DNA of 15,974 nucleotides from CBIHLX01 sp966210935 (GCA_966210935.1 CBIHLX010000013.1:1-15974), one strand, 5' to 3'. Positions 1 to 5,587 are shown, counted from the stretch's first letter. Program-made: numbers and translations. Notes: generated by a model from the sequence alone, not told the origin.

Positions 1-170
1 TTTTCCTGATTGGCTTCTCTCGTTTGTACCTTGGAGTACATTATCCCACCGATGTCTTAGCAGGCTGGCTTGTTAGTGGAGCATGGGTGGCAATTGTCGC
101 CATCACACTACAGTCTAGTAGAATTCAGCTCATGGGTAAAAAACTAATCAGCCGAAACACAGCTAGATAA
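1..170 (+). CDS. PAP2-family phosphatase, C-terminal fragment
   Basis: The 3' end of a gene that begins before the window; the reading frame starts at base 3 and stops with TAA at 168-170, giving 55 residues. The fragment contains SRLYLGVHYPTDVLAGW, which matches the third conserved motif of the PAP2 (type 2 phosphatidic acid phosphatase) superfamily: SR, then His, then Asp four residues later, with the His as catalytic nucleophile. A hydrophobic helix follows (GWLVSGAWVAIVAITL) and then a short basic tail. Members are membrane enzymes that dephosphorylate lipid phosphates such as phosphatidate or undecaprenyl diphosphate; the substrate cannot be told from this fragment. The motif is clear, so the family is fairly secure. 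Confidence 0.8.
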   Translation, partial: FLIGFSRLYLGVHYPTDVLAGWLVSGAWVAIVAITLQSSRIQLMGKKLISRNTAR

Positions 171-172
171 CT

Positions 173-212
173 TACCATGGCACTACCTCTATTACCGCCG
201 ATCGCCATGGTA
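173..212. repeat. 9-bp inverted repeat before small membrane gene
   Basis: TACCATGGC (173-181) and GCCATGGTA (204-212) are perfect inverted copies separated by 22 bases, each holding the palindrome CCATGG. There is no T-run, so it does not look like an intrinsic terminator. The right arm overlaps a possible -10 box TATGAT (211-216) for the 72-residue gene, so it could be an operator or a weak hairpin between the two genes. Function is not known. Confidence 0.35.
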
Positions 213-244
213 TGATAAAGGAAATCTACAAAAAAGGAGTTCAT

Positions 245-463
245 ATGAACAGCAGTCTTTCATACATCAAAAACACAGCACTAGGAATCGTTGGGTTTCT
301 TGTTTTGTTTATCGGCATCGGCGCAATGACCGTTGTTCTCAATCTTGCTAGCTGGCAGCAGCTCAGCGACTGGACACTTAAGGCGGTGATTATTGCGGTC
401 ATCCTATTTGCACTCAACGTTGTCGGCAGTGTTATCGCTGGCCTCATGAAAAAAGAGAAGTAG
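245..463 (+). CDS. Small two-helix membrane protein, unknown function
   Basis: 72 residues if started at ATG 245, which has a good ribosome binding site (AAAGGAG at 233-239, 5 bases before the ATG). A longer start at 212 is possible but lies inside the inverted repeat and would skip that site. Two hydrophobic segments are seen, roughly residues 10-32 and 43-65, with a short polar link and a C-terminal KKEK. This looks like a small integral membrane protein with both ends in the cytoplasm. I do not recognise a family. It lies after the PAP2 gene and ends 12 bases before a strong hairpin terminator, so it may be its own short transcript or read with the PAP2 gene. Confidence 0.65.
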   Translation: MNSSLSYIKNTALGIVGFLVLFIGIGAMTVVLNLASWQQLSDWTLKAVIIAVILFALNVVGSVIAGLMKKEK

Positions 464-475
464 CAACTACTTCAA

Positions 476-517
476 CCATAGAAAAAAGACGAGGTAAAAC
501 TCGTCTTTTTTCTATGG
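476..517. terminator. Bidirectional terminator, overlaps tRNA-Arg CCA
   Basis: A perfect 18-bp inverted repeat (476-493 and 500-517) with a 6-base loop. The arms carry A6 on one side and T6 on the other, so a GC-rich core plus T-run forms on either strand. It can end both the plus-strand small membrane gene and the minus-strand tRNA-Arg. The first three bases of the minus-strand hairpin are the CCA of the tRNA. Confidence 0.85.
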
Positions 518-591
518 TACACCCGACAGGATTCGAACCTATGGCCTTCGGCTCCGCAAGCCGACGCTCTATCCAGCTGAGCTACGGGTGC
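515..591 (-). tRNA. tRNA-Arg (anticodon GCG)
   Basis: The reverse complement folds as a full cloverleaf: acceptor GCACCCG with CGGGTGT (G1-U72 wobble), D stem GCTC/GAGC, anticodon stem TCGGC/GCCGA with loop TTGCGGA, T arm ATAGG-TTCGAAT-CCTGT, discriminator A and encoded CCA. The anticodon GCG (bases 555-557) reads CGC and CGU. Most bacteria instead use an ACG anticodon that is changed to inosine by TadA. The CCA is shared with the terminator stem just downstream. Confidence 0.95.
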
Positions 592-715
592 AAATCGCGG
601 TGACATACATTCGAAAATATATGACGCCCGCTTTTCGTGTAACTAGAAGGTGCCTTCAGTCGTTCTCACGACGAACATTGCCAATTGTAGCACGTTTAAG
701 GGGTAGAAGGCAAGG

Positions 716-1372
716 TTAGATACGCAGCTTGCGAATGATTTTATCGACGACGTCGAGATGCAAATCACGCATAGGTAGGCGTGCGCCAAGCATATCAACG
801 AGCGCTTCACCAACTTCCTCGGGGAAGTACACGGAAACACCAGGTCGGAAGCGCTTAATTGGAACGAGCATAATTGAATATTCACCAGCGTCACGAATCA
901 CCCCAAACGCCTTAAATTCAGCAAACGAATAGAGGTGGTCGTTTAAGTGCAACCCCTTGCGGCTCAAAGTGTAGTTAATGAGACGAGGCGGGCGGTGCGT
1001 ATAAGTTAGTAGTGCAGTCGCCATAACTGGGATCAAAATCGCGAATGTCCATGATTGAATCAGGAAAATAGCCACTGCCATCAATCCTAGGGTGATAAAG
1101 ACAAAGGCGACAAACCATAGTCCGTTCTTCTCGCGCTGAATGTATTCGGTTGCTTGCCAGTACACAGGCTGCTCATCTGGACCTACTTGACTGTCGGACG
1201 CGGTCGTCGGCTCTTCGACGCTATCATTTGAGGGGGTATCGATCGGCGCAGGATCGGGAGTCATCGTAACAACAGGGGTAATACTGGCGCTCTCACCATT
1301 TACTGTGGCGTATGGCGCCTCAGAAGGCTGGGAATCAGGTTGCTGCCACGTGTCGTTACGATTTGGTTGCAT
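716..1372 (-). CDS. Two-helix membrane protein, possible PH-like C-terminal domain
   Basis: 218 residues from ATG 1372 (stop TAA). Residues 1-75 are polar and rich in Pro, Ser, Thr and Gln, probably disordered. Two hydrophobic segments follow (about 85-105 and 107-124). The C-terminal 90 residues have alternating beta-strand-like patches (NYTLSRKGLHLNDHLYSFAEF, then FGVIRDAGEYSIMLVPIKRF and VSVYFPEEVGEALVDMLGARL) ending in a helix, a pattern like the bacterial PH-like domains of two-helix membrane proteins. That likeness is by eye only. A longer start at 1447 is in frame but would run back through the terminator at 1431-1472, so it is rejected. No SD is seen; a -10 box TATACT ends 6 bases before the ATG, which suggests a leaderless message. 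Its gene order with tRNAs gives no function. Confidence 0.7.
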   Translation of the reverse strand: MQPNRNDTWQQPDSQPSEAPYATVNGESASITPVVTMTPDPAPIDTPSNDSVEEPTTASDSQVGPDEQPVYWQATEYIQREKNGLWFVAFVFITLGLMAVAIFLIQSWTFAILIPVMATALLTYTHRPPRLINYTLSRKGLHLNDHLYSFAEFKAFGVIRDAGEYSIMLVPIKRFRPGVSVYFPEEVGEALVDMLGARLPMRDLHLDVVDKIIRKLRI

Positions 1373-1378
1373 AAGGTT

Positions 1379-1384
1379 AGTATA
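1379..1384 (-). promoter_or_regulatory. -10 box of a possible leaderless promoter
   Basis: TATACT on the minus strand, followed by six bases (AACCTT) and then the ATG at 1372, so the start of transcription would fall on or next to the A of the ATG. The -35 is weak (TTCTTC at 17-base spacing, 1402-1407). No SD sequence lies before the ATG. Confidence 0.5.
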
Positions 1385-1430
1385 GCATGAGCAAGATACG
1401 GGAAGAATAGAGAGAAAAGCACCCTTTATA

Positions 1431-1472
1431 CCAAATAGAAAAGACATGCAGCCGCATGTCTTTTCTATTTGG
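1431..1472. terminator. Terminator of tRNA-Ser(GCT)
   Basis: A perfect 19-bp inverted repeat (1431-1449 and 1454-1472) with loop AGCC. On the minus strand the core GACATGC/GCATGTC is followed by TTTT. The stem begins at the CC of the tRNA CCA and separates the tRNA from the downstream minus-strand membrane-protein gene. Confidence 0.8.
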
Positions 1473-1562
1473 CGGAGGAGGGGAGATTCGAACTCCCGCT
1501 ACAGATCTCTCCGTACTAACGATTTAGCAAACCGTCCCCTTCAGCCACTTGGGTACTCCTCC
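1470..1562 (-). tRNA. tRNA-Ser (anticodon GCT)
   Basis: 93 bases including CCA. Acceptor GGAGGAG pairs with CTCCTCC, discriminator G. Anticodon stem ACGGT/ATCGT holds loop TTGCTAA with anticodon GCT (1526-1528), reading AGC and AGU. A long variable arm and the T loop TTCGAAT are present, as expected for class II tRNA-Ser. The encoded CCA overlaps the terminator stem. Confidence 0.95.
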
Positions 1563-1598
1563 ATATAGGTTGCGCTTTTGCGCTGTGGCACTTGGGTT

Positions 1599-1607
1599 AT
1601 TGTAACA
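1599..1607 (-). promoter_or_regulatory. Extended -10 promoter for tRNA-Ser(GCT)
   Basis: TGT followed by TACAAT on the minus strand (1607 down to 1599) is an extended -10 element about 37 bases before the tRNA 5' end. No good -35 is seen. A short hairpin (GCGC, AAAA, GCGC at 1572-1583) lies in the leader between it and the tRNA. Confidence 0.45.
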
Positions 1608-1651
1608 CAAAACAGGGGCCACGGGTAGACTTTTTCCGCATCAATTGCTAA

Positions 1652-1657
1652 TATATT
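1652..1657 (+). promoter_or_regulatory. -10 box of a possible leaderless promoter
   Basis: TATATT is followed by six bases (AAATAC) and the ATG at 1664. There is no SD before that ATG and an in-frame stop (TAA at 1649-1651) excludes an upstream start. The -35 region is not clear. Confidence 0.5.
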
Positions 1658-1663
1658 AAATAC

Positions 1664-2017
1664 ATGTTGGAGTATATAATTACTAAATTTTCTCTCTTTA
1701 GCGCCTTTGCCACAATGATGGAAGGCGCCAATGCTGCACGTGGCGATGATCAGCCTGCAAGCCTTTTAGGACAGACTGGTATCTTAACCGAAGTGAGCAA
1801 TATTCTACTCTTTGTCATTGGCGCACTCAGCGTCATTATGATCATCATTGCCGGGTTACGCTACGTTACGTCGGGCGGAAACACCGCAGCAATTACCGCT
1901 GCCAAAAACACACTGCTCTACGCAGTAATCGGTATCATCGTTGCGCTGCTCGCGTATGCTGTTATCCGCTTCGTGATCGGTGCTTTTGCAAATGAAGGGG
2001 GAGTGACTGGACTCTAG
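1664..2017 (+). CDS. VirB2/TrbC-like pilin, stand-alone copy
   Basis: 117 residues. The N-terminal 24 residues are a weak signal or anchor (MLEYIITKF then FSAFATMM) with a possible cleavage site after ANA. Two hydrophobic helices follow (about 45-65 and 82-108), separated by RYVTSGGNTAAITAAKNT, the loop shared with the six-gene operon at 3586-5983. In the closest paralogue (3586-4005), 44 of 58 residues across the two-helix region match by hand count. This is the short, two-helix subunit pattern of T4SS VirB2/TrbC-type pilins in CPR bacteria. It has no Cys in its mature part. It lies alone between tRNA-Ser genes, reads towards the terminator it shares with tRNA-Ser(TGA), and may be leaderless. 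It may be a duplicated or minor subunit. Confidence 0.8.
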   Translation: MLEYIITKFSLFSAFATMMEGANAARGDDQPASLLGQTGILTEVSNILLFVIGALSVIMIIIAGLRYVTSGGNTAAITAAKNTLLYAVIGIIVALLAYAVIRFVIGAFANEGGVTGL

Positions 2018-2046
2018 CCGAAGGCCCACTCCGCAACTCCTATTAA

Positions 2047-2084
2047 CACGAAAAAAGATGACCTTGCAGTCATCTTTTTTCGTG
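2047..2084. terminator. Bidirectional terminator between pilin gene and tRNA-Ser(TGA)
   Basis: A perfect 16-bp inverted repeat (2047-2062 and 2069-2084) with loop CTTGCA. The arms carry A6 and T6, so it can act on the plus-strand pilin gene and on the minus-strand tRNA. Its right end includes two bases of the tRNA CCA. Confidence 0.85.
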
Positions 2085-2170
2085 GCGGAGAGGGCGAGAT
2101 TCGAACTCGCGGTGAGTTGCCCCACGCTTGTTTTCAAGACAAGTACCTTAAACCGCTCGGTCACCTCTCC
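2083..2170 (-). tRNA. tRNA-Ser (anticodon TGA)
   Basis: 88 bases including CCA. Acceptor GGAGAGG pairs with CCTCTCC, discriminator G. Anticodon stem CTTGT/ACAAG holds loop CTTGAAA with anticodon TGA (2134-2136), reading UCA and probably other UCN codons. A long variable arm and T loop TTCGAAT fit tRNA-Ser. It starts 36 bases after the comFC stop with no terminator between, so it may be partly co-transcribed with comFC; a weak -10 (TACTAT) lies in the gap. Confidence 0.95.
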
Positions 2171-2206
2171 AGAGGCTCGCAAACTATAGTAACAGATATG
2201 GCCGTA

Positions 2207-2869
2207 TTAGTCGAGAGGTTGGCGGGCGACAGCCGCAACCCAGATAGTTCGGGCGCCCGCTCGTCGCAAAGTCTCGGCCGCATGGCGCAAAGTCGCTCCG
2301 GTCGTCGCAATATCATCAATAATTAAATATGGCCTGTCTGGATCTATGTCGCCAACTATCCGAAACGCTTCCTGGGCTTGTATTTCACGAAGGCGCCGGT
2401 CGGCGTCACGTTGCGTCGTTGTAGTGTTGCGCTGCAGCAGAGGAATGAGCGTGAGTTTGCGTATTCGCACGACATCACGAGCGACAAGAGACATATGATC
2501 ATATCCTCGCTCGCGGATGTGACTCGCTATCGTTGGGATCGGTACAATGACTGTACGATCAGGCAGGGCAGGGAGATTAGCAAGGAGTATTTGCGTAAGC
2601 GGTCTCGCAGCGGCTTTGACATTTTCAAATTTATAGGCGTCAATAAGCTGCTCCACTACACCCACTCGCATAGCGCCATACCAGCCGTCATCTATCATTC
2701 CCACGTGCTTGCTACAGAGGTGGCGGCGAGCTGGCCTCGGACACACGATACACTGACCAAGCTGCTCATTATCGATGTAATTCATACAACTATCGCATAG
2801 TACGGTGCCCGTTTGACCGCATCCGTAACAGAGGTGAGGAGCGATATAAGAGAGGAGGGTATCTATCAT
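2207..2869 (-). CDS. comFC: ComF-family protein (phosphoribosyltransferase-like)
   Basis: 220 residues, the usual length for the family. The N-terminus has a zinc-finger-like set of cysteines: C14-C17, C25-C28, C40-C43 and C52. The C-terminal half is a type I phosphoribosyltransferase fold: VPIP at 109-112, RERGYDH at 119-125 (the RGxxQ/H family motif) and the PRPP-binding loop IIDDIATTGATL at 183-194. ComF/ComFC proteins support transformation with single-stranded DNA taken into the cell and act in the cytoplasm with ComFA and DprA; the enzyme substrate is unsettled. No SD is visible before ATG 2869. A -10 TATAAT lies on the minus strand at 2909-2904, overlapping the divergent Hsp20 promoter. 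Family assignment is strong; a role in competence here is inferred from the family. Confidence 0.92.
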   Translation of the reverse strand: MIDTLLSYIAPHLCYGCGQTGTVLCDSCMNYIDNEQLGQCIVCPRPARRHLCSKHVGMIDDGWYGAMRVGVVEQLIDAYKFENVKAAARPLTQILLANLPALPDRTVIVPIPTIASHIRERGYDHMSLVARDVVRIRKLTLIPLLQRNTTTTQRDADRRLREIQAQEAFRIVGDIDPDRPYLIIDDIATTGATLRHAAETLRRAGARTIWVAAVARQPLD

Positions 2870-2900
2870 TGTGATTTTTACGTTTTGACGTCTTGTTTTA

Positions 2901-2929
2901 TTGATTATACCGCAAGCTTTAGCTATACT
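2901..2929 (+). promoter_or_regulatory. Promoter of the Hsp20 gene
   Basis: TTGATT (2901-2906), 17 bases, TATACT (2924-2929): a good sigma70-type promoter. The predicted start is near 2936, giving a leader of about 40 bases that holds the SD. No CIRCE-type repeat is seen. Confidence 0.7.
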
Positions 2930-2977
2930 GATAGAGACTATTTGTCAAACAGAGCCTAGAGAAAAGTGGAGGATATC

Positions 2978-3442
2978 ATGGCCCGTAAACAGAATGACGA
3001 TCTCTTGATCGAAGATGAACTCGCCGCCGCGTTTCTAAACGACGACGAGCTCTCAAACCAACAACCAGCCGCAGCCCCTACTGTCGAAGACAACTGGGAA
3101 GAGTCAGAAGATGATTTTCCTGGACAACTCGCTGTAGATGTTTATGAAACAGACGAAAAGCTTATCGTAAAGGCACGTACTGCCGGTGTTAACAAAGAAG
3201 ACCTCGATGTCAGCATCAGCGACGGCATCTTGACCATCAGCGGCACGCTCTCAAGCGGCGATGACACCGATGCAACCAACTGGCACATCCAGGAATGCTA
3301 CTGGGGCGAATTTAGCCGCACGCTAGCACTACCACTGGCTGTCAAGGAAGATGAAGTTGAAGCAGTCCTTAAAGACGGCGTTCTAACTATCAGCTTTGTG
3401 AAGGTCAAGCAGGAACAGGCTAAGAAGATTACCATTCAGTAA
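2978..3442 (+). CDS. Hsp20 / alpha-crystallin family small heat-shock protein
   Basis: 154 residues from ATG 2978, chosen because GGAGG (2968-2972) lies 5 bases before it; the GTG at 2966 would contain the SD. Residues 1-45 are acidic and probably disordered. The alpha-crystallin domain spans about 50-145: QLAVDVYETDEKLIVKA, then VSISDGILTISGTL and FSRTLALPLAVKEDEVEAVL. The signature AxxxxGVL is AVLKDGVL at 129-136. The C-terminus ends in ITIQ, a short I-x-I motif of the kind that links dimers into oligomers. The protein is an ATP-independent cytoplasmic chaperone that holds unfolding proteins. It has its own promoter and terminator, so it is a single-gene unit. Confidence 0.93.
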   Translation: MARKQNDDLLIEDELAAAFLNDDELSNQQPAAAPTVEDNWEESEDDFPGQLAVDVYETDEKLIVKARTAGVNKEDLDVSISDGILTISGTLSSGDDTDATNWHIQECYWGEFSRTLALPLAVKEDEVEAVLKDGVLTISFVKVKQEQAKKITIQ

Positions 3443-3455
3443 TCAAACTGCATTT

Positions 3456-3485
3456 AAAATAACCCCGCAACGTCGGGGTTATTTT
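3456..3485 (+). terminator. Terminator of the Hsp20 gene
   Basis: Perfect 12-bp inverted repeat AAAATAACCCCG / CGGGGTTATTTT with loop CAACGT, ending in TTATTTTATT. It lies 13 bases after the stop. Confidence 0.85.
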
Positions 3486-3534
3486 ATTAGCCACAACTTT
3501 GATCGTTAAATAGGGAAGAGCATATATGTAGGCC

Positions 3535-3566
3535 ATAAAAAAACACCTCCTGTAGCGGAGGTGTTT
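3535..3566 (-). terminator. Terminator of the six-gene pilin operon
   Basis: On the minus strand AAACACCTCC, loop GCTACA, GGAGGTGTTT is followed by a run of T (A7 on the plus strand at 3537-3543). It lies 19 bases after the stop of the last pilin gene. Confidence 0.88.
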
Positions 3567-3585
3567 GCCTAAGATTGGATAGAGG

Positions 3586-4005
3586 CTACGCCTGTGCTGA
3601 GAAGCTACCGATGACGAAGTTGACCAGTGCGTAAGCAAGCAGGGCAACGATGATACCGATCACCGCGTAAAGAATAGTATTCTTTGCTGCGGTCACAGCG
3701 CTGCTGTCACCACCAGATACTACGTAGCGGATACCACCAATGATCAGCATGATTACTGAAATTGCACCGATGATAAAGAGCAGAACGTTCGTGATGAGCC
3801 TAAAAATACCAGTCGGGCCAAACAGATCAGCTTGCTGGTCGTCACCCTTGGCACAGTTAGCACCAGCGTCAAGACCGCCCTGGATACCTTGTTCACACTG
3901 CGCAAGCGCTGTTGGCTGCAATGATGGTACAGCGACGCTCAGGCCGAGTGCAAGTACAGGGACAATCAGTAAGCTCTGCAAACTTTTCTTAATAATATTC
4001 TTCAT
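3586..4005 (-). CDS. VirB2/TrbC-like pilin, candidate major subunit
   Basis: 139 residues. Signal peptide 1-35 ends in ALA before QCEQG. The mature N-terminus has two Cys 14 residues apart (QC...NC), then GDDQQADLFGPTG, two hydrophobic helices and the shared loop RYVVSGGDSSAVTAAKNT. The mature form of about 100 residues fits T4SS pilins, which sit in the inner membrane and are pulled out into a filament. The SD AAAGGA (4017-4012) is 6 bases from the ATG. Unlike its operon neighbours it has a 64-base gap before it with a near-consensus promoter, and it is followed at once by a strong terminator, so it is likely to be made in excess. It is closest to the stand-alone copy at 1664-2017. Confidence 0.85.
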   Translation of the reverse strand: MKNIIKKSLQSLLIVPVLALGLSVAVPSLQPTALAQCEQGIQGGLDAGANCAKGDDQQADLFGPTGIFRLITNVLLFIIGAISVIMLIIGGIRYVVSGGDSSAVTAAKNTILYAVIGIIVALLAYALVNFVIGSFSAQA

Positions 4006-4037
4006 GTTTCTTCCTTTCTTAGGATTACCTACACTAT

Positions 4038-4066
4038 TTTATACCAGAATCAAACCTATTTGTTAA
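4038..4066 (-). promoter_or_regulatory. Internal promoter for the last pilin gene
   Basis: On the minus strand TTAACA (4066-4061), 17 bases, then TATAAA (4043-4038) preceded by TGG, a partial extended -10. The predicted start is near 4031, giving a leader of about 26 bases containing the SD. This is the best promoter match in the window. Confidence 0.75.
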
Positions 4067-4069
4067 GGG

Positions 4070-4441
4070 TTAAGTCAGGCTGTTAACAACAAAATTCACG
4101 ATCGCATAGGCCAGGATCGCAATAATGAGACCGATGACTGCGTAAAAGATAGTGTTCTTCGCTGCCGTAACACTTGATGAATCACCGCCAGAGACAACGT
4201 AGCGGAAGCCACCAATGATAATCATAATCACTGCTACCGCGCCGAGTACAAACAGTACAACATTCACGACCTCACGGACAATCTGTGCCAGTGGTCGCTG
4301 GTTCTGCTGCTCATTGCCGCCAACCGCGTTGACGCCGTTACGGATACTGTCGGCTGGCGCCGCGCTCACGTAAGCCGGTACAGCCGCAGCGATTCCCACC
4401 AGGGCCATCAGAGACAGTAGTCCAATTTTCATTTTTTTCAT
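4070..4441 (-). CDS. VirB2/TrbC-like pilin
   Basis: 123 residues from ATG 4441, which has the SD GGGAG (4454-4450) 8 bases before it; a longer in-frame start at 4486 overlaps the previous gene and has a poor N-terminus. Signal peptide MKKMKIGLLSLMALVGIAAA ends in VSA before APADS. Two hydrophobic helices flank FRYVVSGGDSSSVTAAKNT. It has no Cys, unlike most of its neighbours; its mature N-terminus is Asn/Gln-rich (NAVGGNEQQNQRP). It is separated by 22 bases from the upstream gene and is probably co-translated with it. It forms one close subgroup with 3586-4005, 4464-4835 and 1664-2017. Confidence 0.83.
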   Translation of the reverse strand: MKKMKIGLLSLMALVGIAAAVPAYVSAAPADSIRNGVNAVGGNEQQNQRPLAQIVREVVNVVLFVLGAVAVIMIIIGGFRYVVSGGDSSSVTAAKNTIFYAVIGLIIAILAYAIVNFVVNSLT

Positions 4442-4463
4442 AACAATAACTCCCTTACTCCTA

Positions 4464-4835
4464 TTAGCTTGCTGCATTAATGACAAAATTCACGATCACG
4501 AACGACAAAATCGCCACGATCAAACCCACAACCGCATAAAGAATCGTATTCTTAGCCGCAGTCACTGAGCCAGCATCACCACCCGATAGTACGTAGCGAA
4601 ACGCACCAACGATAATCATGATGACTGCAATGATACCAAGTACGTAAAGAGCGATATTAATTATATCTTTTACCTTTGTAGTGGCATCATCTTTCGTCGC
4701 CGATGTACAAACGACGCTCGTGTTGCCGTTACATTGATTAAAGACATTAATCGCTGAAGCCGGAGCAGGGGAAAGGGCAACACCCAGTCCTAACACCATA
4801 GCTAAAGCAATGATTGACTGTTTGATTCGTTTCAT
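4464..4835 (-). CDS. VirB2/TrbC-like pilin
   Basis: 123 residues. Signal peptide 1-28 with the cleavage motif ASA before INVFNQC. The mature N-terminus has a Cys pair (NQC...VVC, about 9 residues apart). Then two hydrophobic helices around FRYVLSGGDAGSVTAAKNT. Only one base separates it from the stop of the preceding gene; its SD AGGGAGG (4849-4843, 7 bases from the ATG) lies inside that gene's end, so the two are translationally coupled. Confidence 0.83.
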   Translation of the reverse strand: MKRIKQSIIALAMVLGLGVALSPAPASAINVFNQCNGNTSVVCTSATKDDATTKVKDIINIALYVLGIIAVIMIIVGAFRYVLSGGDAGSVTAAKNTILYAVVGLIVAILSFVIVNFVINAAS

Positions 4836-4836
4836 T

Positions 4837-5127
4837 CTATAACCTCCCTATAACAAATGCTGTAATTGCAAACGCTAACATAACAAAAATCAGACCAATG
4901 ACCGCACCTGTTATTGCATCTTTAGCTTTTTTAACTGTCGCAGCATTACCTGCCGACGTAACATACAAGAAGCCAGCAACAATAATAATGATCACACAGA
5001 TGATACCTGCCCACGTGTAGACGGTGGTAAGAATTGTCTGTATCGCGCTATCAGGTGTAATGGTTGGTACATTAACCTGATTAAGATCAAGGCGGCCATC
5101 TTGTGCAAACTTATTTAAAAATTCCAT
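4837..5127 (-). CDS. VirB2/TrbC-like protein without signal peptide
   Basis: 96 residues, the shortest of the set. There is no signal peptide: the N-terminus is polar (MEFLNKFAQDGRLDLNQVNV) and leads to two hydrophobic helices (about 38-58 and 70-94) around LYVTSAGNAATVKKAKDAIT. The loop keeps the same layout as the other pilins, but with KKAKD in place of TAAKN. It has no Cys. The SD GGGAG (5142-5138) is 10 bases from the ATG, and the previous stop is 2 bases away. The lack of a signal peptide suggests a different topology or a base or assembly role instead of a processed filament subunit; that is inference. Confidence 0.75.
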   Translation of the reverse strand: MEFLNKFAQDGRLDLNQVNVPTITPDSAIQTILTTVYTWAGIICVIIIIVAGFLYVTSAGNAATVKKAKDAITGAVIGLIFVMLAFAITAFVIGRL

Positions 5128-5129
5128 AA

Positions 5130-5573
5130 CTATAACGCTCCCGAGACTATTTTAACGATCGCTATCGACAGGATTGAAAGCACCAGACCGATAACCGCGT
5201 TGACGATGGTTGTCTTCGCCTTACTCATACCATCGGCTGATCCAGCGGCCAGCATATACCTAAAGCCGCCATAGATAATGAATCCAGCCGTTAAATACCC
5301 TACAAGGTGCAAAAGGATTTCGGTCACATTAAGGACGATTTTCCATATAAACTGGTTAAGGCCCGCTTCGCCAGTGCCAGGCTGGCTGATATTACAGTTA
5401 CCCTGACTATCGGGGGTGATAAGCCCGTTATACCAGGCTGGTATCGTTAAAAAGTAGGTATCTTCACACTTTGCTGCCATAGCGGTTTGCGGAGTTGCCA
5501 CAGACAGCAGAGAACCGCCGGCTGATACGGCAAAGATAAGTGCAGCTGTCCAGATTCGTAGCTTACGTAACAT
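5130..5573 (-). CDS. VirB2/TrbC-like pilin, divergent
   Basis: 147 residues. Signal peptide 1-33 ending AMA before AKCED. The mature N-terminus is the longest of the set (about 55 residues) with Cys pair AKC...GNC and aromatic residues. Two hydrophobic helices surround FRYMLAAGSADGMSKAKTT. The SD AAGGAG (5584-5579) is 5 bases before the ATG. It lies 14 bases after the first gene of the operon. Similar two-helix layout to the others, with lower likeness in the loop. Confidence 0.78.
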   Translation of the reverse strand: MLRKLRIWTAALIFAVSAGGSLLSVATPQTAMAAKCEDTYFLTIPAWYNGLITPDSQGNCNISQPGTGEAGLNQFIWKIVLNVTEILLHLVGYLTAGFIIYGGFRYMLAAGSADGMSKAKTTIVNAVIGLVLSILSIAIVKIVSGAL

Positions 5574-5587
5574 CGTTGCTCCTTGCC

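Noticed and set aside
1373..1447. N-terminal extension of the 716 gene to 1447
   Set aside because: It would run through the terminator hairpin 1431-1449 and is of Cys/Phe-rich odd composition.
2378..2800. Plus-strand open frame of 140 residues
   Set aside because: It is antisense to comFC, whose motifs are clear, and its protein shows no domain or membrane pattern.
2966..3442. GTG start at 2966 for Hsp20
   Set aside because: The SD GGAGG lies just inside that start and points to ATG 2978.
3740..4066. Plus-strand open frame of 108 residues
   Set aside because: Antisense to the last pilin gene and its promoter; no support from RBS or motif.
4070..4486. Longer start (4486) for the pilin gene at 4070
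   Set aside because: It overlaps the previous gene and gives a polar N-terminus before the signal peptide; ATG 4441 has a proper SD at 8 bases.
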